Counted from the first letter of the stretch, positions 1 to 9,751 are shown. The stretch: DNA of 64,000 nucleotides from Corynebacterium genitalium ATCC 33030 (GCF_000143825.1 NZ_CM000961.1:2005448-2069447), one strand, 5' to 3'. Translations and numbers: made by a program. Notes: generated from the letters alone by a model not told the origin.

Positions 1-970
1 AAACGCCAAGATCTCATCGAGGGATTCTTCCAAGTAGGCCGCCACGGTCGGGAACTTCGGTTCCAGCAGATCGACGACTTCACGGGCTTGTGCCCAGGTG
101 GATGTGGCATCAGGTTGCTGGAAGATGGTCTGGTACATCGCAGAGACCATCGGCCACTGTGTTTTCGGGACCTTTTCGTAGAGATTCTTCGCGAAGTGGG
201 TGCGGCAGCGCTGCCAACCGGCAGCGGGCAGGACTTCAGATATGGCGTGTTGGATGCCCTCGTGCGCGTCACTGGTGATTAAGAACACCCCGGTAAGCCC
301 GCGGGCTTTCAGGTCGGCGAAAAAGCCCTTCCACGACGCATTGGACTCCGTGGTGGCAACATGCATTCCGAGCATTTCCCGGTAGCCGTCGGCGTTGACA
401 CCGGTGGCGAGCAGGACTGCACATTTCACTACGCGCCCGCCTTCGCGCACTTTGATCGTCAAAGCGTCGCACGACAGATAGGCATACCCGCCGGGATCAA
501 GGGGCCTGTTGCGGAAATCGGCGACCATATCGTCGAGTTCATCGGCCATGCGCGACACCTGGGATTTCGACAGGTTATTAATCCCCAATGTGGCCACCAG
601 GTCGTTCATCCTGCGGGTGGAGACACCCTTGAGGTAGCAGGTGGCGATCACGGTCGATAGTGCGCGTTCTGCCCGCGTACGGCGCTCAAGCAGCCAGTCG
701 GGGAAGAACGCGGGCGTGGCGCAGTTTCGGTACAGCCACATCGATTGTGCCCACACGTGTATCCAGGTCGCGGTGGCGGTAGCCGTTGCGGTGGTTGACG
801 CACTGCTCAGAGGCGACACCGTAGTCGGCGCCGCAAACGGTGTCAGCTTGGGCAGACAAGATCTGGTTGATAAACCCTTGCAGCATCTGCCGCATCAGAT
901 CAGGGGATGCTTGAGCCAGCAGATCGTCCAGATAGGTTGTCGGGTCGATAGAATGCGGTGCAGCGGTCAT
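1..970 (-). pseudogene. IS256-family transposase, frameshifted and cut by the window edge
   Basis: This is the N-terminal part of a mutator-type (IS256 family) DDE transposase. The ATG is at 970 (MTAAPHSIDP). The first frame runs to a stop near 686 after the motif VPKLRHARVL. The second frame, starting about 710, continues open to position 1 with FFPDWLLERR, YLSCDALTIKV (first catalytic Asp), ITSDAHEG (second Asp) and AGWQRCRTHF. Restoring the usual sequence around LRHG-FFPDW needs one base fewer near 707-716, so there is a single-base insertion. The third catalytic residue and the C-terminus lie beyond the window. The element is probably inactive unless the shift is a sequencing error. Its upstream end probably lies near 1060-1085, where the open frame of the next remnant begins. 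Confidence 0.85.
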
Positions 971-1078
971 CGTCCTGTGCCTTTCGGTGAGATGTGGTAG
1001 TTGAGTCGAAAGGTTAACTAGCGATGGCCGCCCCATCATTAGCTGGGCCCACCATCAGCAAGCGTTACACCACACTAA

Positions 1079-1444
1079 GGGACGCAACCGAAGTGCTCGC
1101 TTCTCTTTGTCACACTGGAGAAGGATAAACGCAATTTCAGCGCAGCGAGAAGATTCAAGGACTACCCAATTTCGCCGTCTAAATTTAGATGGGTTTCCCC
1201 AGCAAACTTGACACCCGATTCAAAACGCGGGAGTCGCCTGATCAACCACGACGATCTGAAAATCCGTGTTCTATTGGCTGCCCGTACCGCACGAGAGAAC
1301 TCGATCGGCTATGCCCAGCCCTACTTACTGCTAGGTGATGTCAAACTAGAAAAATTCTGGGGCGAAAAACCTGTCCAAGTCGATTGGGACCTCCACCGGG
1401 CTATGCCTGCGAAATTCTTCGACGAACAGCGTGAGGCCCCCTAA
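1079..1444 (+). pseudogene. C-terminal remnant of a DUF3427 helicase
   Basis: Only a 3' fragment of a gene survives. A TTG at 1208 opens a 78-residue reading frame, but the same frame is open back to about 1079 and encodes recognisable upstream sequence: LLFVTLEKD, RRFKDYPISPSKFRW, then YLLLGDVKLEKFWGEKPVQ, VDWDLHRAMPAKFF. This is the pattern of DUF3427, the domain that ends PLD-DEAD/DEAH helicases common in defence islands (family knowledge). The helicase part is missing and the frame starts beside the IS256 end, so insertion or deletion probably removed it. Its stop overlaps the stop of the convergent methyltransferase gene. It is unlikely to make a functional protein. Confidence 0.65.
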
Positions 1445-2550
1445 CTGACACTAGAAATCGTGTCTGCAATGCACTTCGCTATAAAATAACCGAGCAAGAC
1501 CGGGACAGCATTCCCGATCATTTGCTCCTGGGTCGTTCTCGCCCCCAGCAAGCTAAATTCTTCCGGAAACGTTTGAATCTGTTTCCTTATCTCGATCGAC
1601 AACGGACCGATTGATGGACGATCTGCGGCAGCTACGTCGAAACCAGGAACACAAGTGTCTTTAGGGTGCCATTGGTAAGTTTTCGGCATTGGGCGGTTCA
1701 CTCCACGGATAGTGGGAGATGGCTCGCGGACACTGAACAAGCCTCTGCGATCATAGCTCCATGGGTGGCGATAGTATACGTCCGGCAAAATGCCCTCACC
1801 GAACCAATCAAGAAGAGTGACAGGCCCTTCAGCGGCTCTACTTCTAGCGAATGACTCCTCTTTTCGAACTATTGCTTCAAGAATGGCGTTGGTGATTCGG
1901 CCATCCTGAGTACCGATAGCGAACAGTCGCTTTCGACGTTGCGGTGTACCAATCACCGATGCATCGAGTACTCGAGTAAACAAATGATAACCAGCACGTT
2001 CCATCGACTGGAGGGCACGATTGTAAATTCCAAAATTTTTTGCGTTGGGCACGTTTTCCATCACAAAGAAAAACGGTTGAAATAAGCCCACTAATGCCGC
2101 AAACTGACTTGTCAAATCAGCGTTCGCATCCTCTAGCCTTTTCCCCGCGGTGGAAAAATCTTGACACGGCGGCCCACCAATAATCGCCGGGAACTCGCTG
2201 AGGGCTGAAAACTCCCCCAGACGACCCGCCGACTTATCGAAGTTTGCGAGATCCAGCATTTCGGCATGATGGCCGAAGTTAGAGTTGTAAGTCTCGATTG
2301 CCGGTTCCCAATGATCGAAGCCAGCCAAAACGTCAAAGCCTGCAGCCTGAAAACCTAGAGAGAGCCCTCCGCATCCCGAGAACAAGTCGACCACCCGGGA
2401 GCCTTGCCCGTCCAAGCGGTTAGCCGCAACACCCGCCGCCAATACGGACTCCCACTCGCGGCGAATCCCACCCTTCGATTTCAACCGGTGTGAATTGTCA
2501 CTTCCAGCTAACGAAGGCGAAGGATCGCCACCAACGTAATTTTCGATCAC
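1441..2550 (-). CDS. DNA (cytosine-5) methyltransferase
   Basis: A C5-cytosine methyltransferase of 369 residues. It transfers methyl from S-adenosylmethionine to cytosine in a target site and is presumably the self-protecting arm of the operon upstream. Motif I VVDLFSGCGG is at about 53-62, the catalytic PCQ of motif IV at 128-130, ENV of motif VI at 165-167, QRRKRLF of motif VIII at 204-210 and IGNAV of motif X near 345. The target-recognition region lies between about 220 and 340. The start taken is GTG at 2550, with GAAGG directly against it, so a later start such as TTG near residue 22 is possible. It is last in the island operon, 70 bases after the DUF6339-like gene. That gap could hold a separate promoter, which would let methylation precede restriction. 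Confidence 0.93.
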   Translation of the reverse strand: MIENYVGGDPSPSLAGSDNSHRLKSKGGIRREWESVLAAGVAANRLDGQGSRVVDLFSGCGGLSLGFQAAGFDVLAGFDHWEPAIETYNSNFGHHAEMLDLANFDKSAGRLGEFSALSEFPAIIGGPPCQDFSTAGKRLEDANADLTSQFAALVGLFQPFFFVMENVPNAKNFGIYNRALQSMERAGYHLFTRVLDASVIGTPQRRKRLFAIGTQDGRITNAILEAIVRKEESFARSRAAEGPVTLLDWFGEGILPDVYYRHPWSYDRRGLFSVREPSPTIRGVNRPMPKTYQWHPKDTCVPGFDVAAADRPSIGPLSIEIRKQIQTFPEEFSLLGARTTQEQMIGNAVPVLLGYFIAKCIADTISSVS

Positions 2551-2620
2551 CCTTCACCACTTTCAGTCGGCTCCTGATGTTATCACCGCTCAAAAGATGG
2601 CTGAAAAGTCCGTATCGCGG

Positions 2621-3421
2621 TCAGCCTAGGCGCTTACGAGTTTCAGCGATGAAGCTATCGACCAGAGCGCGAGTTTCCGTCTCGTCTAGTGCAGCATCGT
2701 CCACATACGCCAAGTTTCTAAGCATCCTACGAGCGGAGTCCTCGAAGACTTCCCTCCGGTTCACCGCACCGGCATCCCTCAACTCGTTACTAATTGCAAG
2801 TAGCTCTCGGCCAAAGGCCGATACCAAAAAGGGGTTGGCACCTATGGTGTCCGCGCGTTCCAGAAGATGGTTGAAATCGTGCTCATTCAATCCATCAATA
2901 AGATTAGGGTCTGCTTCGAATTGCACGGAGCGCCACCAATACCTAGCCCAGGTATGTCTTGTTAAGTCAGACCCAATCCAGCGCGGCTTGTACCACTCCC
3001 CTTCCCGAGACCCGCGTTTTCGAGCTACTGCATGTTTCCACCTCCAGTGAGTGAGATCCGGCAATAGTGCTAATGAGAACCAGCTCCAGACTTCCCGACT
3101 TCCAGACTCAGCCCAACGCATGGGTGTCAAGTCTCTAAATGATGCCATGAACTCGCGGTCCAAAACTTTCGCAGCTGCTCGGTCCAAGAGTACTTCTTGC
3201 GAATATCCGTACCGCGGATTAAAACCGTACCTGCTGGCGATTCCAGTGAGTTCATCGCGGACATGAAGAAGGTCGTCTTGACGGACGCGCGAGCCTACGC
3301 CATCGAAGTCGAACGCACCTAGACTTAGGTCGATTTTCGGGCCTGCCGCGAGCCCCAGTTCTCCGAATCGCTCTTCCGCACCCGTACGTCCCATCCGAGG
3401 CCAAATTAGGAATTCGCTCAT
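2621..3421 (-). CDS. DUF6339-like protein of the defence operon
   Basis: A 266-residue protein without transmembrane segments or a clear enzymatic motif. The pattern EVWSWFSLALLPDLTHWRW near 130-150, followed by RHTWARYWWRS near 175-185, resembles what I recall of DUF6339 proteins found beside Z1 helicases in actinobacterial defence operons. The family name is from memory and needs a profile search. The C-terminus is rich in charged helices. Its ATG overlaps the TGA of the preceding gene by four bases (ATGA), showing tight translational coupling. Role unknown: it could be a specificity or structural subunit of the restriction complex. Confidence 0.6.
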   Translation of the reverse strand: MSEFLIWPRMGRTGAEERFGELGLAAGPKIDLSLGAFDFDGVGSRVRQDDLLHVRDELTGIASRYGFNPRYGYSQEVLLDRAAAKVLDREFMASFRDLTPMRWAESGSREVWSWFSLALLPDLTHWRWKHAVARKRGSREGEWYKPRWIGSDLTRHTWARYWWRSVQFEADPNLIDGLNEHDFNHLLERADTIGANPFLVSAFGRELLAISNELRDAGAVNRREVFEDSARRMLRNLAYVDDAALDETETRALVDSFIAETRKRLG

Positions 3422-4314
3422 TGCATCAACCGTCCAACACCAAGCTCCCTGACTAAAGCTTCAAATTGCGTCCTAATCAATGGCAATCGTCCGGCCTCGG
3501 AAGAGATATCCACTGGAACATCTCCCGTTCGCTTAACAAGATTGGCCAGAACCTCACCAACCGACCCATATTCGTGCCCTTCGAGTTCGAGTTCTCCACT
3601 GCACCTCAAGGCGTAAGCAATTCGTAATGTCTCTGCTAAGACCTCGGAAATCAAGTTGTCTAAGAGCAGCGATTGCACTTTGTTAGGCTTATCTGCTTCG
3701 AGAGCAGCGATTAATGCTTTATCTTTTTCGTTTATTAGAACTTGGAAACTAGAGCTAAATCTAGAATCAAGTACCGTAGAGGACTCTAAGTGCCACGACG
3801 CTGCTGCGGGTAAGTGCGTAACCGAAAAATCCACAACCGCCATAGGAAAACCTGACGCGGCGCGATCAAGAGTAAACCTGAACCTTTCATCAAGAAGGAC
3901 ACTCCCTACTCTATTTGCAACCCAAGGAGCGCAATCTGCAACATCCCGATTGACTATCAGCGATGTCCGCAGCTCGATGCCGGCACTTATCTCGTCTCCG
4001 TTGAGATTGGCTACAACGTTAAGTGGGTGATCGTGGATTGGAGCGCGAAACACCCGACGCCGAATTTTCGTTGCGTCACTAAACCAGCTAACTACTATTG
4101 CAAGCTCCGCGTTTTCGGGCAACCCTGTCTGTTCGATGATCGTGTTTCGGTCTATTTCGATGTTCCTGGTTAACCGCAGAGGTGTACCCTGCGTCCAATT
4201 ATCGAATTGTTTTGGAAGTCGGTGTCGCTCATCTCCCATTACGTAATGCCAGGCTTCAGCTGTAATCGTAGTAGGTTCCGGGGTTAGAAACGGAACGGTT
4301 TTTTGTCTAAACAT
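3418..4314 (-). CDS. Orphan protein of the defence operon, unknown function
   Basis: A 298-residue protein from the ATG at 4314; a TTG two codons earlier is possible. I do not recognise the family. The first half looks beta-rich, with repeated short hydrophobic strands (AELAIVVSW, RRRVFRAPI, SAGIELRTSLIV). The second half is helical (KDKALIAALEAD, LLLDNLISEVLAETLRIAYALR). There is no signal peptide, membrane span or P-loop. It overlaps the GHKL ATPase stop by eight bases and the next gene by four, so it is an obligate operon member and probably a complex subunit. It has the same AT-rich composition as its neighbours. Confidence 0.7.
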   Translation of the reverse strand: MFRQKTVPFLTPEPTTITAEAWHYVMGDERHRLPKQFDNWTQGTPLRLTRNIEIDRNTIIEQTGLPENAELAIVVSWFSDATKIRRRVFRAPIHDHPLNVVANLNGDEISAGIELRTSLIVNRDVADCAPWVANRVGSVLLDERFRFTLDRAASGFPMAVVDFSVTHLPAAASWHLESSTVLDSRFSSSFQVLINEKDKALIAALEADKPNKVQSLLLDNLISEVLAETLRIAYALRCSGELELEGHEYGSVGEVLANLVKRTGDVPVDISSEAGRLPLIRTQFEALVRELGVGRLMQ

Positions 4315-6130
4315 GAACAATCTCGACTATCGTCTTGACTGCGGTGTCGGGAAGGAAATCAAATCTTGCCGCTATTTCACCGGTTCGTAGATCGAGCAGG
4401 GAAATTTTAGGTTCGGAACTAATGAGCTCTTCGTCATCTACCCGATACCACCCTCTGAAACTTGGGGTCTGCGCGCCGCTTGGGCGATTGTTAGGGTCTT
4501 CCCGGGCCCCGTTTGCCAGTAGAACGTAGGCTACAGCCCTGATATGAACATCTTCGTTCGCCATCACTTGAACACAGTGCTCTACGCAGGCTCGACCATC
4601 CACCAGGCGTAAAGGTGATTGACCAAGATCAATGAAAGTTTTCGTGCTTCGGGAAGCGCGAGCCGTTTGTCCTGCTTCCCGGGAATCTTCGTTGCCTACT
4701 AAAGCAGTGGGAGCCAAGTAACTGCCCAGTTCACTCGATACCTTCCCGAGCCCTTGAACCAAGCGCGAACGAGCCCCTGATTTCGCTGCCACCAGAGCAT
4801 TTGTTTCGGACTCAATGAATCCTTTCGCACCGCGAACGATGCCTAGATTGGTTCCGGTTAATCCTGCTGTCGCCCAGACATCGTGCGTAGGAGGTTCGGA
4901 TTCGGCGAAGGCCTCATCAGCGAAGGCACTAGCCCGAAACACCCCTACGTACCCAACGTCAGTGGTTTGCATAGGCGCAGTTGGCACATAGTCAACGACG
5001 AGCTCTGCTTGACGCATTCGAGCAACGTGACGGTACGGAGGATGGATGACCGCGTGATCAAGAATGCTCCGAATATTATCGTTCAGCGTGTGCGATGCCG
5101 CAGAAACAACATAATCTACAGCAAACTCGCCTAGCGAATTAGGACGATACTTTTTCAACTCATAGTCAATGCCTTCGCGCTTTGCAATATTGTCTAAGGC
5201 TCGAGCAAAATTTCTGATGACAGGCACTGAAGAAATCTTCGGGATTTCTAGCTCAGTTCCATTCACTGAGATTGAGAAGTCTATTCCACGAGGCCGCTGA
5301 GGGGTCATAAACTTCGGCCAAAGATGCCAATAGACATGACTGCGAATTCGGGTAGCGAGCGACAAGAGCGTTTCTGACTCATCCTCTAGCGTCAAGTCTG
5401 GGGCAAGTACGATAATGTCGGTCCCAGTTTCGTTGCGTTCAAAACCTGGGAGCCCTAGTGATGTAGCGAGCTGCTGCGCTTCTTCGTTCAGTAATGGATC
5501 AGGGATACCGTCATTGACCACGCCCCACCAATGCCGGCCGGTAAATCGCCGACCGTCCGGTGAGTTGAAAGCTTCTCCGAGCGCAGCCCCCATAAGGCGC
5601 CGTTGCGTATCCCCAGCCCCATTATTCTGGGAGTCGACAAGAATCATCGAAGCTTTACTAATCCTATAAAAGATTCCCTTCCCGTAACCGTACGTACCGC
5701 CTCCTAGTTCGGAATCCCGGGCTTCTCCAACATTCCTCATGAACTGCACGAAATTGGCTATCTCATCCGTCGTATTCACTCGATCCGACCTTATAGGGCC
5801 GCCTAACCCAGTAGTACCTCGATCTGAAATCACAAGAATGACAGTCTCTGGACCCAGAGTGTTCAGCACTGCTGCTTGTTCCTCTGGAAGATTGTCATCT
5901 TTAAGTACGCGCGACCACTCGACGCTATTCTCACCTAGCGTGCGAAGCTCTACACGAAACTTAACTCCAAGATCACTTAATCGCGCATCCCACGAGTTCT
6001 GAACCGCTTCGCGAATCAAAACTTCATACTCACCGAGCTGAGTGGGCTTTCCAAGTTGTTTCTTGATTCCGGATCCGGTGTTGTCTCCCTCCGGACGCAT
6101 CGGCTGGGACCACCATCGAGCATCATTCAT
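4307..6130 (-). CDS. GHKL ATPase, MORC/MutL/Hsp90-like, defence operon
   Basis: A 607-residue protein with a GHKL (Bergerat) ATP-binding fold at the N-terminus. The N box is REAVQNSWDAR (about 40-50), the DxGxxG-type G1 box is ISDRGTTGLGG near 100-110, and a glycine-rich lid GGGTYGYGKG lies near 145-155. Such ATPases act as ATP-gated clamps on DNA, and MORC-type versions have been described in restriction-modification operons with Z1 helicases (Iyer, Abhiman and Aravind 2008, from memory). The remaining 400 residues should hold transducer and complex-forming parts. I chose the ATG at 6130 because GGTGGAG sits six bases upstream; a GTG at 6142 is in frame. It overlaps the nuclease stop by eight bases. 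Confidence 0.85.
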   Translation of the reverse strand: MNDARWWSQPMRPEGDNTGSGIKKQLGKPTQLGEYEVLIREAVQNSWDARLSDLGVKFRVELRTLGENSVEWSRVLKDDNLPEEQAAVLNTLGPETVILVISDRGTTGLGGPIRSDRVNTTDEIANFVQFMRNVGEARDSELGGGTYGYGKGIFYRISKASMILVDSQNNGAGDTQRRLMGAALGEAFNSPDGRRFTGRHWWGVVNDGIPDPLLNEEAQQLATSLGLPGFERNETGTDIIVLAPDLTLEDESETLLSLATRIRSHVYWHLWPKFMTPQRPRGIDFSISVNGTELEIPKISSVPVIRNFARALDNIAKREGIDYELKKYRPNSLGEFAVDYVVSAASHTLNDNIRSILDHAVIHPPYRHVARMRQAELVVDYVPTAPMQTTDVGYVGVFRASAFADEAFAESEPPTHDVWATAGLTGTNLGIVRGAKGFIESETNALVAAKSGARSRLVQGLGKVSSELGSYLAPTALVGNEDSREAGQTARASRSTKTFIDLGQSPLRLVDGRACVEHCVQVMANEDVHIRAVAYVLLANGAREDPNNRPSGAQTPSFRGWYRVDDEELISSEPKISLLDLRTGEIAARFDFLPDTAVKTIVEIVHV

Positions 6131-7106
6131 TGAAAACTCCACCCAAATCCTGGGGTTCGACTGCCGACATGAAGGGGAGCACTGCGTTCAATGAAATGTC
6201 GTAATGCACGTTTGTAATCCCCTTACATTCGATTGCCGAACCAGTGATTCGGGGAAACGGATCCTCCACCCAGCAAGTCATGGCACCTTTTACCACAAAG
6301 CGATCACTGTCCTCAGAACTGCCGAAAACCCCAGACATGGCGGCTCTTTGTCGTAATGCGTGTTCATCTACCCGCCCCGAAATCACACGATCGAGCAATT
6401 CACCGATTGCGAAACCGTCATCGTGAGCTTCGACAGTGATCATCACTAGAAGGAGCGGTTTGGAATCTGTCTGGTCTAACTGCCTTAAGCCATTGATACG
6501 GACACGGTTCTTGTCTTGCGAGAAGCCCTTGACTTCAATTGACAAATTAGAGAGTTCGAAATCGTGTGGCTCCCGTTGGGGACCGGTCCAACTTTCGGGT
6601 GAAAAATCCTCTCGGCTTCGAATGACACTCTCGAGCACAAAGATCTCAGCGAAAGCCCCAATCTTTTCTTCAACCGTAAGCTTGGATGCTTTTGCCAAGG
6701 TAGCGAAAAGAGTCCTCCACTTTGCCACCTCGAGTACAGCCTCTTCGGCACCATCAAGGCTTCCGTCCAGTCGCTCAAGTACAGCTAGCACCAAATGGTC
6801 AAACTGATCATTTAGATTTGGGTTCAAGCATGCAATGTCTACATAACGGCCATACTCAGTTGTATCGTCAAAGAACTTGAACGCTCTCTGCCCTACCTCG
6901 ACGTTTAATTCGCCATTTGCTCTAAGAGAGTAGCGCTTCGTTTTCGCTGGAACCAATAAGTGTCGGAGTCCATGCACGTCAAGAGCCAGCAGAACCTGGT
7001 TCCCGTTTGCTGTCAAGCCGAGCCGGACCGCATTCCATTCATCCGAATTGGGCAACCCTGCAGCAAGGTTCCACGCTCGGTGCAGGTCAAAACGAGTTAG
7101 ATTCAT
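6123..7106 (-). CDS. PD-(D/E)XK nuclease, DUF4420-like
   Basis: A 327-residue protein and the likely DNA-cutting subunit of the defence operon. A PD-(D/E)XK core is visible: a helix with E154 (GAFAEIFVLES), D182 in EPHDFELSN and E191-V-K193 in LSIEVKGF, followed by a strand near NRVRINGLRQL. The spacing and the W-GP...HDFE context match the DUF4420 family commonly named PD-(D/E)XK motif protein (family knowledge). The ATG at 7106 overlaps the helicase TGA by four bases. The N-terminal 120 residues form a separate beta-rich domain. Metal-dependent double-strand cleavage is inferred. Confidence 0.82.
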   Translation of the reverse strand: MNLTRFDLHRAWNLAAGLPNSDEWNAVRLGLTANGNQVLLALDVHGLRHLLVPAKTKRYSLRANGELNVEVGQRAFKFFDDTTEYGRYVDIACLNPNLNDQFDHLVLAVLERLDGSLDGAEEAVLEVAKWRTLFATLAKASKLTVEEKIGAFAEIFVLESVIRSREDFSPESWTGPQREPHDFELSNLSIEVKGFSQDKNRVRINGLRQLDQTDSKPLLLVMITVEAHDDGFAIGELLDRVISGRVDEHALRQRAAMSGVFGSSEDSDRFVVKGAMTCWVEDPFPRITGSAIECKGITNVHYDISLNAVLPFMSAVEPQDLGGVFNE

Positions 7107-9751
7107 GGCGCTTCTTTGTAGAGTTCCCTGGACGTATCAACCTGCTCGGGAGATTCTGCAAGTTCTACTTCTACTTCGTTGGCCTCTACTGCTCCCAGAT
7201 CAACATGCATGTGGGTAGTTTGCTTCTTGGTTCGCTCGCTCTCTGAGTAGTTGGCCCTTGGAAAGACAATCGCGACTCCCAGCACGTGGAGTGCGCTATT
7301 CATATCGGCACGCCTGCCGGCTTTTCTAGTGTCTGTACTCTCCCGGTCAATCGGGTAGAGAACCAAAAGCCCCTTGTCCTTCACCTCAGGAGATTCCCAT
7401 CTCTTTTCTTTCATTCCGGATTCCTTGAGCCTTCGTGCCTCGGAATTCGGAATATCAAGGTCAATAACCAAATCTTGCGGGACCATCAATGTACCGATGT
7501 CAGCGCGTCCGCTCTTTGAATCCTTAAGAGGGGCGCGGTTGACTAATCTCACTTCGTGACCGGCGAAGTCTGTGACTTTTTCTTCCCGATCGCCACCGCG
7601 GATCGCCACGTTCCAGAGGCCCATTTGGGGATTATCGGCAGCTAGACGCCCTTGAATATAGCGTTTGATAGCATCAGTATCCACATCCGGTTGATCCGAA
7701 GAGACATGATATCTATCAAGAAACTCCAGCACAGGCTCAACCGGAACATCACGGTATACGATGTGTGTGCTTTGCACTTCTTCCGGAGTTGACCGCCGCT
7801 TGGCTGCATTTATTAGTGCTTCACCGGCATTCCAGTTCTTTTCAAGCGTCTCAGTATCGATTTCGTAATCACGAATTTGAAGTCGAGCACCATTGAATGA
7901 TGTCTGAGCCGCTACTGCTGCACCCATCTTGGCCGTAATTCTCAAAGTTGGGTGAGTCCTAATCCGCACGGCTGCTTCCCTAGGTGTTAAAGATTGCCTT
8001 TCGTACACTTCCATATCCGACCTCATCTCTTGTTCAACCAAGGCGAGATGGCGGAAGGATCTTCGCAGTTGATCGGTCGTCCAGATTCGTGGGAGTTCCT
8101 CGTACCCTTCACGAAACCCAAACCATCGCCCCATCTGCATCAATGTGTCATAAGTGTTACTCGGTCGAATGAAGACACTGGAAACAAGGCCGAGAAGAGT
8201 GATGCCGCGGGACAGTGTGTTTCCGCCGACTGCAACGATCGTGTTATCTTGCTTTTTCTTATAGTCGAGTCTTTCTGCGCTGCCGCTATTTTCGATTACT
8301 ACCCGTACATCTTTAAGGACGGCAGGCAGTTGAGCTAAAACTTCGTGGAAGGTTTCAATCTCCCGACCAAAGATCGACGAATCGACGGCAGCGGTTTCTC
8401 GAAGCCACTGTTCTCTAAGTTCATCCAGAACAGTTTCGTCTAAAGAAGTTACACTTTCGCTCAGTTGAGTAATTTCCTCTTTGAGCATTTCTTCGTAGCT
8501 CTGATGCACTTCGATCTGGTAAGATGTGTGGATCAACATAGAGCTGTTCACGAACTCATCGGGATGCTCCCGGTTCCACCGGGCAGCTGTGGCTAAGCAG
8601 AACCACCTCACCGCTTCTCGCAGTTCAGGTGTCATTGTCGGATTGAAGCTGGACACCTCGTTGCGCTTCCTAGGTCTGTAGAGGAACTCATCTTCCTCGG
8701 GAATCTCACGGATCATGTCATACCCGTCAAAATCTTCTCCACCGTCAAGCACGTCTCGGCCAAAAAGCTTCTCCGGTCCGAAGTATCCTTCGGGGCGAGG
8801 TAGCGGGTATATGAAATCCTCCGGGTATAGATCGTCAGAGACATGCGGGTTAATAAATACGTTTGCGAACGGTGTCGCCGTGTACCCGATGTAGGTGCTC
8901 AATGGCATGAGCTGAAGGATCTCACGGATAAGAGGATTGATTGTATTTGTTTCAACGGAGGCTTGATCCGCCTCATCGTCGATTACGAGAACGTGATTCT
9001 CCTGGAGCTGCTTCTGGGCCGCATCTGTAGAGAGCCAGTCACGGAGCTTTCTCAGAACGACGTGATTCTTTTTAACAACAACGAGCAGAGTCTTTCCTGG
9101 GTTGTTGAGCAGAGATTCCGCATTGAAGGCGCTACCCTCCTCCTTAGCTTCCTCATCCAATCTCACGAGATCGAAATCCTGATTGCGTCTGGTGATTGGC
9201 TGCCATCGGCCGCGGTTCTCTTCTGGAGACAGGATCTCTTCCAAACGCGTTTGGGTCTGGCGGCGTAACGAATTATGAATTCCCGCGAGTACGATGACCA
9301 TCCGATAATCCAAATCAGATGCTTTCGCGGCGACAGCCGTGAAGTTTGTTGTCTTACCGCTCTGAACAAAACCGACTACAAGACCCTTCCCCCTTCTCTT
9401 TCCTTCTCCTGCCTTAGTGTTAGGTGTCAACCCGATAATTTTATCGCTTGCCAGGTGAACTTCTTGGACCTGGTTTCCCCTGTTTTCCCTTTCCATTGAC
9501 TTGACAAACTGACTCCAACTGGGATCAGTGGCCTGGGCACCCGCATACCAGCTTTCCTGCGCCCTTGCCATAACGGGCCCGCCGATACCTGCAACTCGCG
9601 CGATTCCAGTTGTGTACTTCTCTCGCATCGCCGCGATCTCATCTGCAGGCAAAATGTTGAGATTCGTCATTTGTTGCACCGCGGAGTCAAGCCCCTGCTG
9701 ACGCGCGAGCGCAGTGAACATAACGTAGAAACCTTCATCGAATTCTGACAC
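7103..9751 (-). CDS. Z1-domain superfamily II helicase/ATPase, first gene of the defence operon
   Basis: A protein of 882 residues from the preferred GTG at 9751, which has GAAAGG six bases upstream; a TTG at 9784 also opens the frame. The Walker A motif VGFVQSGKTTNF is near 127-138, the Walker B motif VLVIDDEAD near 255-263, and motif III TATPFANVF near 285. The C-terminal helicase half carries the Z1 hallmark LMQMGRWFGFREGYEELPRIW-type segment (first part TLMQMGRWFGF). Z1 proteins are NTP-driven translocases found with MORC-type ATPases, C5 methylases and nucleases in restriction systems (family knowledge). It leads an operon of five overlapping genes plus the methylase. The gene is clearly AT-richer than the nucleoside hydrolase gene next to it. 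Confidence 0.9.
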   Translation of the reverse strand: MSEFDEGFYVMFTALARQQGLDSAVQQMTNLNILPADEIAAMREKYTTGIARVAGIGGPVMARAQESWYAGAQATDPSWSQFVKSMERENRGNQVQEVHLASDKIIGLTPNTKAGEGKRRGKGLVVGFVQSGKTTNFTAVAAKASDLDYRMVIVLAGIHNSLRRQTQTRLEEILSPEENRGRWQPITRRNQDFDLVRLDEEAKEEGSAFNAESLLNNPGKTLLVVVKKNHVVLRKLRDWLSTDAAQKQLQENHVLVIDDEADQASVETNTINPLIREILQLMPLSTYIGYTATPFANVFINPHVSDDLYPEDFIYPLPRPEGYFGPEKLFGRDVLDGGEDFDGYDMIREIPEEDEFLYRPRKRNEVSSFNPTMTPELREAVRWFCLATAARWNREHPDEFVNSSMLIHTSYQIEVHQSYEEMLKEEITQLSESVTSLDETVLDELREQWLRETAAVDSSIFGREIETFHEVLAQLPAVLKDVRVVIENSGSAERLDYKKKQDNTIVAVGGNTLSRGITLLGLVSSVFIRPSNTYDTLMQMGRWFGFREGYEELPRIWTTDQLRRSFRHLALVEQEMRSDMEVYERQSLTPREAAVRIRTHPTLRITAKMGAAVAAQTSFNGARLQIRDYEIDTETLEKNWNAGEALINAAKRRSTPEEVQSTHIVYRDVPVEPVLEFLDRYHVSSDQPDVDTDAIKRYIQGRLAADNPQMGLWNVAIRGGDREEKVTDFAGHEVRLVNRAPLKDSKSGRADIGTLMVPQDLVIDLDIPNSEARRLKESGMKEKRWESPEVKDKGLLVLYPIDRESTDTRKAGRRADMNSALHVLGVAIVFPRANYSESERTKKQTTHMHVDLGAVEANEVEVELAESPEQVDTSRELYKEAP

